Of a stretch of 64,000 nucleotides of DNA, positions 19,091-27,712 are shown piece by piece. The position numbers and the translations under genes were made by a program. How positions within the stretch are numbered: the first letter of the stretch is position 1; each line of letters opens with the position of its first letter. A model generated the notes under the pieces. It saw only the letters and a list, made by a program, of their open reading frames with translations, searched no databases and was not told the origin of the DNA. The stretch comes from Streptomyces sp. SW4 (GTDB lineage Bacteria > Actinomycetota > Actinomycetes > Streptomycetales > Streptomycetaceae). The stretch spans positions 1,860,001 through 1,924,000 of the forward strand of contig QKWM01000004.1 of NCBI GenBank assembly GCA_003248315.1, read 5' to 3'.

Positions 19091-19921
19091 CTAGATGAGC
19101 CCGTGCTCCTCCAGGTACTCCAGCTGCGCGCGCACCGACAGCTCCGCCGCCGGCCACAGGGAGCGGTCGACGTCCGCGTAGACGTGGGCGACGACCTCGC
19201 CCGGTGTCCGGTAGCCGTCCTCCACGGCCGTCTCGACCTGGGCGAGGCGGTGGGCGCGGTGGGCGAGGTAGTACTCGACGGCACCCTGGGCGTCCTCCAG
19301 GACCGGTCCGTGTCCCGGCAGGACCGTGTGCACGCCGTCGTCGACGGTGAGCGACCTGAGCCGCCGCAGGGAGTCCAGATAGTCGCCGAGGCGCCCGTCG
19401 GGGTGGGCCACGACGGTGGTGCCGCGCCCCAGGATCGTGTCGCCGGTCAGGACGGCCCGGTCGGCCGGCAGATGGAAGCAGAGCGAGTCGGCGGTGTGCC
19501 CGGGCGTGGGTACGACCCTGAGCTCCAGACCGCCGACGGCGATCACGTCCCCGGCGGCCAGCCCCTCGTCTCCCAGCCGCAGCGCCGGGTCCAGAGCACG
19601 CACGCGCGTACCGGTCAGCTCGGCGAACCGGGCGGCGCCCTCGGCGTGATCCGGGTGACCGTGTGTCAGCAGGGTCAGGGCGACGCGCTTGCCGGCCCGC
19701 TCGGCGGTGTCGACGACGTTGCGCAGATGCCCCTCGTGCAGCGGGCCCGGGTCGATCACGACGGCCAGGTCGGAGCCGGGCTCGGACAGGATCCAGGTGT
19801 TCGTGCCGTCCAGGGTCATCGCCGACGCGTTGGGCGCGAGGACGTTGACGGCCCGCGCGGTGGCGGGCCCGGTGAGGACTCCGCCGCGCGGCTGGCCGGG
19901 CAGGGTGCTTGCGTCCGTCAT
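19091..19921 (-). CDS. Metallo-beta-lactamase-fold hydrolase (glyoxalase II/LACTB2-like)
   Basis: 276 residues from ATG 19921. The metal-binding motif LLTHGHPDHAEGAARF (HxHxDH) is followed by PTPGHTADSLCFHL (third-site His), LTGDTILGRGTTVV (bridging Asp) and PGHGPVLEDA (last His). The C-terminal helical segment (HRAHRLAQVETAVEDGYRTP) is typical of the LACTB2/glyoxalase-II-like group, some of which are RNases. The start codon overlaps the preceding Nudix gene in an ATGA junction, indicating translational coupling. The frame is intact. Confidence 0.9.
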   Translation of the reverse strand: MTDASTLPGQPRGGVLTGPATARAVNVLAPNASAMTLDGTNTWILSEPGSDLAVVIDPGPLHEGHLRNVVDTAERAGKRVALTLLTHGHPDHAEGAARFAELTGTRVRALDPALRLGDEGLAAGDVIAVGGLELRVVPTPGHTADSLCFHLPADRAVLTGDTILGRGTTVVAHPDGRLGDYLDSLRRLRSLTVDDGVHTVLPGHGPVLEDAQGAVEYYLAHRAHRLAQVETAVEDGYRTPGEVVAHVYADVDRSLWPAAELSVRAQLEYLEEHGLI

Positions 19922-20874
19922 GCGGGGCCTCCCCGGTCGGGCCGGTCACGGTCGGATCGGGCGCGGTGGGGCCGGGTGCGGTGGGGTCGGGCGCGGTCGG
20001 ACCGGGCGCGGTCGAGGCGGCCGGGCCGGCCGGTACGTGCTTGGTGAACTCCGCGTGGCCCGGCCAGGTCAGCACGATCTCGCCGCCCTCCAGCCGGGCC
20101 TCGGCCACGACCGGCGTCAGGTCCCGCCCGGCGGCCCCGGCCAGCGCCGCGGCCGCCGAGTCGTACTCCGCGAGCGTGCGCAGGGTCGCGATGGTCGGCG
20201 GCATCATCAGCAGCTCGCCCCGGTCGTAGCCGGCCGCCGCCTCCGCGGGGTGGTCCACACCGTGCGGTCGGCCTCCGTGGAGGCGTTCCGGGTGCGCTGC
20301 CCTCGGGAGGGCGGCCACGAAGAACCACGTGTCGTACCGGCGGGCCTCGAACTCCGGCGTGATCCAGCGCGCCCAGGCGCCCAGCAGGTCGGAGCGGAGC
20401 ACCAGGCCCCGGCGGTCCAGGAACTCGGCGAAGGACAGCTCGCGGCCGACCAGGGCGGCCCGGTCGGCCTCCCAGTCGGCGCCCGTGGTGTCGCCGGCCA
20501 CGGAGTCGGCGGTCGGCCCGGCGAGGAGGACGCCCGCCTCCTCGTACGTCTCCCGCACGGCCGCGCAGACGATCGCCTGGGCGCCGCTCTCGTCGACGCC
20601 GAGCCGCTCGGCCCACCACGCGCGCGGGGACCCGCCCAGCCGATGTCCCGGTCGTCGTCGCGCGGATCGACGCCGCCGCCCGGATAGGCGTAGGCACCGC
20701 CGGCGAAGGCCATCGAGGTGCGGCGGCGCAGCATGTGGACGGCGGGCCCGGAGCGGGTGTCCTTCAGCAGCATGACGGTGGCCGCCCGCTTCGGCGTGAC
20801 CGGTGTGAGGGTGCCCGCCGCCAGCGCGCGGATGCGGTCCGGCCACTCCGGGGGTACCACTGCCCATTCGCCAT
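19918..20874 (-). CDS. Nudix hydrolase (NUDT19-like), multiply frameshifted
   Basis: Pieced together from several frames: start ATG 20874 (MANGQWYP/PEWPDRIRALAAG, C lost near 20853), AYAYPGGGVDPRDDDRDIGWAG, then PPRAWWAERLGVDESGAQAI, AAVRETYEEAGVLLAGP (Nudix box), RWITPEFEARRYDTWFFVAALP, RTRNASTEADRTVWTTP, and AAAGYDRGELLMMPPTIATL. It resembles the peroxisomal-type NUDT7/19 CoA hydrolases that precede an MBL-fold gene in actinobacteria. The C-terminus contains a repeated (P/G)PTAPDPTAPG tract encoded by a short tandem repeat at about 19930-20030, and its reading frame there is uncertain. At least four base losses are needed for one product. Confidence 0.75.
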
Positions 20875-21038
20875 GGCCGGAGGCTATCTGGTGACGGGCG
20901 GATGTTCGAGTGGCCCCTGGGCCGACGGGCCCCGTCCGCCGACGCGGGGCCAGCCGACCGCCGTCCGCCGTACGCCGACCGTCTGCGCAGGGGACTCGCC
21001 GTCCGCAGGCGCAGGGGCCCGCCGTCCGCCGCCGCCCG

Positions 21039-23031
21039 CTACCTCCGCACCGCCCGGGTGAGCCCGCGCAGCCGGCGCCGCACCGCCTGGGCCACGTCCA
21101 CGGCGCGGACCTCCAGCACCAGCGTCGTCTCCGACAGGCTCTTCACCGGGCGTGCGGTGTAGGGGCGGGCACGGTGGAACCAGCGGGCGGGGCCCAGGCC
21201 GGCGGCGTAGGGGACGGCGGCGACGGGGTGGGGACCGGACGTCGCCAGGGTCACCGTCCAGCGCCCGGGCGCAGCCCCCTGAGCGCGAGCGACGCTGTGA
21301 AGCGCCCGTCGGCCGGGTCGAGACGCACCGGCGCCTCGCGGCGCTCCCCGGAGCCGCTGCGCACGCACAGGCGCGGCGTCCCGAGGTCCCCGCACCGTCG
21401 CCGGTCAGGGTGCCGGTCACGATCAGGGTGCCGGGGCGCGACGCGTGCCACGACGTGCCCGTCACCCGGCAGGGCGTGTCGCCGCGCGGTACCTCCTGGC
21501 CGACGTCCAGGGAGAGGTTGCCCCACTTGGTGACGTAGGGCGTGACGACCGTGGGCTTCTCCATGCCGGCCGTCACGATCTCCTGCCGCGGCGTCCACCC
21601 GGACTCGGGGCTCTTCATCCGGACCGTACGGCTGACCCCCTGCGCCCTTACGTCCAGGAAGAGGTTCCACCGGCCGCGGCCGAGCGGCGCGCCGGACGCG
21701 GCCGTGGGCAGGGCGATGTCCACGGTGAAGCCCGCGTCCGTGTGGCGCTCGCCGTCCGGGAGCCCGGTGACGGCACGCGCGCGCGTGGGGACGCGGACCT
21801 CCGGGTGACCCGCGTCGTAGCAGCGCAGCACCAGCTCGGTGGCCGGGTCCAGGGACGCCACGTTCTCGATGTAGGCGTGGCCGGTGATCCGCAGGACGCC
21901 GTCGCCCCGCCAGTCCGCCGACTCGATCCGGTGGCGCACCGGCAGCCGGCCGGTGACGTCGAACGCGCTGTCCGGTACGCCCACGGCCGCGTCGCGGAAC
22001 AGCGGGTGCTGCCAGTAGACCCGGCCGTCCTCGACGACGTGACCGCGCTCCGCGTCCTCCTTGGCGTTGCGGATGACCGTCATCAGCTCCTCGAACCGGT
22101 CGGCCCGCAGCAGGTGCAGCAGCAGCCGGTCGCGCGGTTCGAGCTTCTCGATGATCGGGTCGGTGACCCAGTTCTCCACCCAGTCCCGGATCTCCGGGTA
22201 GATGTGCTCGCGGATGTCCTCGTCGCTCTCCCGGAGCAGCAGCCACCACAGCGGACCGCACAGCTCCCACTCGACGTGCCGGCGCATGATCTGGTCGCGC
22301 CGCGGCCCGGGCTCCAGATAGCGGGCCACCGTCTCGAAGCACATCCGGGTGCCCTGCATCCGGTGGCTCAGGTTCTGCGCGGTGAGGGTGAGGTTGTTCC
22401 CGTTCGCACGGTCGCGGTGGTAGTAGCAGTCGTAGTCCGCGACCACCGAGATGCCGTCGGCGTTGAGGTAGGCGGCGGCGGTGAACGGCTTGTCCTCGGT
22501 GTTGCGGAACGGCGGGAACCGCAGGTTCAGCCGTTCCAGCAGCGAGCGGCGGAACAGCTTCCAGCAGCCGAGGGTCCGGTAGGCGGCGGAGGAGAAGATG
22601 TCGGTGCGCGGCTGGGTGCTCTTGAAGACCGCGGTGGGCACGGGCCGCCCGCCCACCGAGACCATCTTGCCCAGCACGACGTCGGTGCCGTTCTCGTCGG
22701 CCATGGCCACCATGCGGCGCAGCGCGTCGGGGCCCAGGTAGTCGTCGGAGTCCAGGAAGAAGACGTAGTCGCCGCGGGCGAGGTCCAGGCCGACGTTGCG
22801 CGGGACGGCGGCGGTGCCCGAGTTCTCCTGGTGGACGACGCGCAGGGCGGGGCACGTCGCGGCGAGCCGGTCGAGCTCCTTGCCGGTGTCGTCGGTCGAC
22901 CCGTCGTTCACCGCGATGATCTCGAGCTGGTCCAGGCCGATGGTCTGCTCCATCGCCGATGTGATGCAGTCCGTCAGCTCGGGCATGGCGTTGTAGGCCG
23001 GAACGATGACGCTGACTCTGGGCTGGGGCAT
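21039..23031 (-). CDS. Family 2 glycosyltransferase with large C-terminal domain
   Basis: Start ATG 23031 follows GAGGAAA. The N-terminal GT-A domain has VSVIVPAYNAMPELTDCI, the nucleotide-binding VNDGSTDDTG and the metal-binding DXD-like FFLDSDDYLG. A helical region and a beta-rich C-terminal half (RITGHAYIENVASLD…, WHASRPGTLIVTGTLTGDGA) are like TagF/TarQ-type or teichoic-acid-associated glycosyltransferases. Two base losses near 21395 and 21270 split the last 120 residues; the natural end is VAQAVRRRLRGLTRAVRR at 21039. It probably builds a cell-wall polymer at the inner membrane face. The acceptor is unknown. Confidence 0.83.
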
Positions 23032-23075
23032 CGGTTTCCTCGGGACTCGGCGGCGGTGACGCGTACTCCCCCGCC

Positions 23076-23139
23076 ACCCCGTCGGCTGCGCCGTTCAGGT
23101 ACCCGGTACCCCGTCGGCTGCGCCGTTCAGGTACCCGGT
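23076..23139. repeat. Perfect 32-bp tandem duplication
   Basis: Two identical adjacent copies (23076-23107 and 23108-23139) begin ACCCCGTCGGCTGCGCCG and end in the KpnI-like GGTACCCGGT. They lie upstream of the glycosyltransferase start. Could be promoter duplication or an assembly artefact. 23140-23435 holds no recognised gene. Confidence 0.8.
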
Positions 23140-23435
23140 CCAGCCGTGCGGGGCCTTCCGGTGCGGCCGCCACGAGGTGACGAAATCGAAAAGGTTCGGT
23201 GAGTACGTGATGTTTGATGCCTCAGAGCACCCGAAGGTTGCGTGATCCACCGATCATGCGCCGGCCCGTGACACTTCTCGGCGGCACTCGGCGGCACATG
23301 CAGAAACCGCGGCCGGCGCCGGAGGGCGCGGGCCGCGGTGAAGGGGCCCGGCGGGGCCCTGGTGCCGGTGCGGCACGAATGGCCCCGCGGGGGCGTCCGT
23401 CGCGTCCGGTACCGGACGCGACGCCGGTGCGGGCG

Positions 23436-23902
23436 TCAGGCCTGGGCCAGCTCCACCTGGATCTCGACCTCGACCGGCGCGTCCAGCGGCAGCACCGCGA
23501 CGCCGACCGCGCTGCGGGCGTGCACGCCCTTGTCGCCGAACACCTCGCCGAGCAGCTCGCTGGCGCCGTTGAGCACGCCCGGCTGCCCGGTGAAGTCGGG
23601 GCCGAGGCCACGAACCCGACGACCTTCACCACGCGCGCGACGCGGTCGAGGTCACCGGCGACGGACTTCACGGCGGCCAGGGCGTTCAGCGCGCAGGTGC
23701 GGGCCAGCTGCTTGGCCTCCTCGGCGGTGACCTCGCCGCCGACCTTGCCGGTGACCTCCAGCTTGCCGTTCACCATGGGCAGCTGGCCGGCGGTGTACAC
23801 GTAGGGCCCGGACTGCACGGCCGGCTGGTACGCGGCCAGCGGCGGGACGACCTCCGGCAGGGTCAGACCGAGCTCGGCCAGCCTGGACTCGACGGCGCTC
23901 AC
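23436..23902 (-). CDS. RidA/YjgF-family enamine deaminase-like protein
   Basis: Starts at ATG 23902 ([20 protein letters not shown]). The YjgF fold signature includes [20 protein letters not shown] and [20 protein letters not shown], followed by [17 protein letters not shown]. RidA proteins hydrolyse reactive enamine/imine intermediates. One C is missing in the run at about 23604 (FVASAP / [11 protein letters not shown]), so the C-terminal half is in another frame and ends at 23436. Its ATG overlaps the stop of the upstream small gene (ATGA), so the two are co-translated. Confidence 0.87.
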
Positions 23903-24059
23903 GCCTGCTTCTCCCGCTTCAGGTAGGCCACGAGCTGCTCGGGGTTGTTCGGCCCGGGAACGACCTGGACGAGCTCCCAGCCGTCCTCGCCCAGGTGTCC
24001 AGAATCTGCTTCGTGGCGTGGACGAGCAGCGGCACGGTTGCGTATTCCCACTTGGTCAT
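23899..24059 (-). CDS. Small DUF4177-type protein
   Basis: About 53 residues: MTKWEYATVPLLVHATKQIL…, then GEDGWELVQVVPGPNNPEQL and a basic end (LKREKQA). The pattern KWEY…GxxGWELV matches the DUF4177 family of small proteins of unknown role. A G is missing near 23995 (DTW / GEDGWEL). It precedes RidA with a 4-bp overlap and diverges from the ArsA-like operon with a 72-bp gap. Confidence 0.75.
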
Positions 24060-24131
24060 GCGGCCGACTGTATCCGCTGTTGTCCACAGCCTCCCGCGTA
24101 GCCCGGGCCATGACTGGTTACGCTCGAAGAC

Positions 24132-25109
24132 GTGAGCAGGCTCCAGGTCGTCAGCGGCAAGGGCGGAACCGGCAAGACCACGGTGGCCGCCGCCCTCGCG
24201 CTGGCCCTGGCCACCGAGGGGAAGCGGACGCTTCTCGTCGAGGTCGAGGGCCGGCAGGGCATCGCGCAGCTCTTCGAAACGGAGGCGCTGCCCTATGAGG
24301 AGCGGAAGATCGCCGTCGCTCCGGGTGGCGGGGAGGTGTACGCCCTCGCCATCGACGCCGAACGCGCCCTTCTGGACTACCTCCAGATGTTCTACAAGCT
24401 CGGCAGCGCCGGCCGGGCCCTGAAGAAACTCGGCGCGATCGACTTCGCGACCACCATCGCACCGGGGGTCAGGGACGTCCTGCTGACCGGCAAGGCGTGC
24501 GAGGCGGTGCGCAGAAAGGGGCAGAACGGACGGTTCGTCTACGACTACGTGGTCATGGACGCGCCCCCGACCGGACGCATCACCCGCTTCCTCAACGTCA
24601 ACGACGAGGTGGCCGGCCTCGCGAAGATCGGCCCGATACACAATCAGGCGCAGGCGGTGATGCGGGTGCTGAAGTCCCGCGAGACGGCCGTGCACCTGGT
24701 GACGCTGCTGGAGGAGATGCCGGTCCAGGAGACGGTGGACGGCATCGCCGAGCTGCGCTCCGCCCGGCTGCCGGTGGGCCGGGTCATCGTGAACATGGTC
24801 CGGCCGGAGATCCTGGACGCCGCCGAGCTGGAACTCGTACGGGCGCTGCCGCGTTCCTCTCTCGCCCGGTCGCTGTCGGCCGCGGGACTCGGCGGGGCGC
24901 GCCGGGGCGGGCACGCCGAGCGGCTGGTGGACCCGCTGCTGGCCCAGGCCGAGGAGTACGCGGAGCGGTACGCGCTGGAACAGGAGCAGCGCGCCGAGCT
25001 GACCGCCCTGGGCCTGCCGCTGCACGAACTGCCGCTGCTCGCCGAGGGCGTCGACCTGGCGGGCCTGTACGAACTGGCCACCGAGCTGCGGAAGCAGGGG
25101 ATCGCATGA
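24132..25109 (+). CDS. ArsA/GET3-like anion-transport ATPase, first copy
   Basis: 325 residues from GTG 24132. The P-loop is [15 protein letters not shown] (residues 8-16), and [16 protein letters not shown] is the switch II region. This class lacks arsenic genes in its neighbourhood and in actinobacteria is found as a tandem pair beside wblA. The actual client is unknown; GET3-like membrane-protein handling or a signalling role is possible. The frame is intact. The stop overlaps the next ATG by 4 bp, so the pair is translationally coupled and may form a heterodimer. Confidence 0.88.
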   Translation: MSRLQVVSGKGGTGKTTVAAALALALATEGKRTLLVEVEGRQGIAQLFETEALPYEERKIAVAPGGGEVYALAIDAERALLDYLQMFYKLGSAGRALKKLGAIDFATTIAPGVRDVLLTGKACEAVRRKGQNGRFVYDYVVMDAPPTGRITRFLNVNDEVAGLAKIGPIHNQAQAVMRVLKSRETAVHLVTLLEEMPVQETVDGIAELRSARLPVGRVIVNMVRPEILDAAELELVRALPRSSLARSLSAAGLGGARRGGHAERLVDPLLAQAEEYAERYALEQEQRAELTALGLPLHELPLLAEGVDLAGLYELATELRKQGIA

Positions 25110-26617
25110 GTCCGGACCCGGCCCACGCGCAGGAGAGCGCACGGCACCTGTCCCCACGCGTGCGCTCGCGGTCGATCCGCTGCTGGAGGACCCGGAGACC
25201 CGGATCGTCGTGTGCTGCGGCGCCGGCGGGGTCGGCAAGACGACCACCGCGGCGGCGCTGGGCCTGCGCGCGGCCGAGCGGGGCCGCAAGGTGGTCGTCC
25301 TCACCATCGACCCGGCCCGGCGGCTCGCCCAGTCGATGGGCATCGACTCGCTCGACAACACCCCGCGCCGGGTGAAGGGCATCGACGACTCGGCGGGCGG
25401 CGAGCTGCACGCGATGATGCTCGACATGAAGCGCACCTTCGACGAGATCGTCGAGGCGCACGCGGATCCCGAGCGGGCCGCCGCGATCCTGGGCAACCCT
25501 TCTACCAGTCGCTCTCGGCGGGCTTCGCGGGCACGCAGGAGTACATGGCGATGGAGAAGCTGGGCCAGCTCCGCTCCCGCGACGAGTGGGACCTGATCGT
25601 CGTCGACACGCCGCCGTCCCGTTCGGCGCTGGACTTCCTGGACGCCCCAAGCGCCTGGGGTCCTTCCTGGACGGCAAGCTGATCCGCGTCCTGCTCGCCC
25701 CGGCGAAGGTCGGCGGCCGGGCGGGCATGAAGTTCCTGAACGTCGGGATGTCGATGATGACCGGCGTCCTGGGGAAGGTGCTCGGCGGGCAGTTCCTGAA
25801 GGACGTGCAGACGTTCGTGGCCGCGATGGACTCGATGTTCGGCGGGTTCCGCACCCGCGCGGACGCCACGTACAAGCTGCTCCAGGCGCCCGGGACGGCG
25901 TTCCTGGTGGTGGCGGCCCCGGAGCGGGACGCGCTGCGCGAGGCCGCGTACTTCGTGGAGCGGCTCGCGGCGGAGGACATGCCGCTCGCCGGCCTGGTGC
26001 TGAACCGGGTGCACGGCAGCGGAGCGGACCGCCTGTCGGCGGAACGGGCGCTGGCCGCCGCGGAGAGCCTCGCCGGGGAAAATCTTGAGGATCCCCGCAT
26101 TGTGGATCAGAGCGACGGGAAAGCTGGACTTCGTAACTCTCCCGACTCCTACGGCAGTTCAGACTCTCCCGATCGTCCGGACTCCTCCGGCCCCGGGGCC
26201 GGCACCGCGGCCGAGGTGACCGGTTCCGCCGACGGAGCCGCTGCGGCCGGTGACACCGGGGCGGCGGCCGGTGACGCCGGGGCCGCCGGTGACGCCGAGG
26301 CGGCGGCCGGTGACGCCGGGGCCGCCGGTGACGCCGAGGCGGCGGCCGGTGACGCCGAGGCGGCGGCCGGTGACGCCGAGGCGGCGGAGCGGTCCGTCGA
26401 CCTGCTCGCCGCGGGCCTGCTGCGGCTGCACGCGGACCGGATGCACCTGCTCTCCCGCGAGCAGCGCACGCGGGACCGTTTCACCGCGCTCCACCCCGAG
26501 GTGGCGGTGACCGAAGTGGCCGCCCTGCCGGGCGACGTGCACGACCTCGCGGGCCTGCGGGACATCGGCGACCGTCTCGCGGCGGGCAGGCCGGAGCTGC
26601 CCGACACGCGTGCGTGA
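25106..26617 (+). CDS. ArsA/GET3-like ATPase, second copy with Gly-Asp-Ala repeat insert
   Basis: Starts at ATG 25106 ([17 protein letters not shown]). The P-loop is [18 protein letters not shown], then [19 protein letters not shown]. Base losses near 25157, 25497 and 25650 split the protein into pieces that join naturally (LGNP / [21 protein letters not shown] / [14 protein letters not shown]). Between residues ~340 and 420 there is a low-complexity insert of repeated [13 protein letters not shown] units, encoded by 21-36 bp tandem repeats at 26240-26395. This is not part of the ATPase fold and is probably a flexible linker. The C-terminal segment [19 protein letters not shown] resumes the family sequence. 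Confidence 0.85.
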
Positions 26618-26717
26618 CGTGACGTCGTCCGTGGCCCGTCCACCCGGCGAGGCGGGCGGGGCCGGCGTGACGCCGTACGAGGGCGCGCCGGTCCGGCGAC
26701 CCGGCATCGAACCGGGC

Positions 26718-26792
26718 GGCGTCGAACGGGTCGCGTCTGACCGGCGTCGAACCGGTCGCATCTGACCGGCGTCGAACCGGTGGCGTCTGACC
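26718..26792. repeat. Three 25-bp tandem repeats
   Basis: Three near-identical copies (26718, 26743, 26768) begin GGCGTCGAACCGGTCGC and end TCTGACC. They sit in the 300-bp gap between the ArsA-like gene and wblA, which face each other. No other feature is seen in 26618-26915. Confidence 0.7.
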
Positions 26793-26915
26793 GGCGACCC
26801 GGGCCACACCTGACCCCGGGCCTCACCGGGCCGGGGGCGTGGGCCTCATCGGTCCCCCAGACCACACCGGGCCGGGGGCGTGGGCCGGTGCCCGTGGCCC
26901 GTCGACCGCCGGCCG

Positions 26916-27253
26916 TCAGCCCACCGCCGCGTAGTTCTCGTAGACCTCGTCGTCGTTGAGGGCACGACCCCCGCCCCGCGCTCGTACTCCGTGCGCGCCG
27001 TCTCCAGCAGTCGGCGCCAGGAGGTCACGGTCGGCCGCCTGCGCAGCAGTGCGCGGCGCTCCCGCTCCGTCATTCCTCCCCACACGCCGAACTCGACGCG
27101 GTTGTCCAGCGCGTCGGCCAGGCACTCGGTCCGCACCGGGCATCCGGTGCACACCGCCTTGGCCCTGTTCTGCGCTGCTCCCTGAACGAACAGTTCGTCC
27201 GGATCGGTAGTGCGGCAGGCGGCCTGCGCACTCCAGTCGGTTACCCAGCCCAT
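26916..27253 (-). CDS. wblA: WblA, WhiB-like iron-sulfur regulator
   Basis: Start ATG 27253 gives MGWVTDWSAQAACRTTDPDE, the form I recall for the 112-residue S. coelicolor protein; an upstream in-frame ATG at 27310 would add 19 residues. Four Cys ligands lie in AAC, VCTGC and RTEC; the beta-turn motif is EFGVWGGMTERERR. A G lost near 26972 splits YERGAG from ALNDDEVYENYAAVG, whose stop is at 26916. WblA represses antibiotic production and is needed for sporulation in Streptomyces. The cluster responds to NO or O2. It is divergent from the class A PBP gene. Confidence 0.92.
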
Positions 27254-27712
27254 ACCGGCGCCGTCCTCTCCCGAATCGAGGCTCCCCCACGGCGGCAGCG
27301 GCATATTCACCGCCGCCAGTTGAGGACGTTACGGAAGGTGGGCACAGCGCAACACCCCCTTCGGGCCCAATCTTGAATGGCCCGAACGGACTATGGGTAA
27401 GCGGCAGATCACCCGGGGGAGTGAGCTGGCGACATGCGCGACGAACCCGACATTCGGGTCGTTTTTGTTGCGTCACAACGGACACCAACTGACACACGAG
27501 GCGGATTCGGACGCGCATCTCACACGCCCCGACACGCGCCCTCGTGCACCAACACGCCCCGGCGCCAACCGGCGCGAAAGAAATCGAGCAGATCCGGAAC
27601 GATTCGGAGTCGCCGGACGTATTGATACGTGGCCTCACTGCTGTGACAGTTGAGAGCAGCTTAGGCCAAGGCATATACGCGTGTCCGGCGAATGAGAACG
27701 TAGGCTGCCCTC
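27254..27712. other. Long divergent wblA-PBP regulatory region
   Basis: About 460 bp separate the wblA and PBP start codons and are more AT-rich than the flanks (27440-27700). Such a long leader fits the complex developmental control known for wblA. I see no small gene with a ribosome-binding site and no clear operator. Confidence 0.5.

Noticed and set aside
18849..20867. A 672-codon minus-strand frame across crp, the MBL enzyme and the Nudix gene
   Set aside because: Only the Nudix portion matches a protein family; the remainder is a high-GC shadow of genes in other frames.
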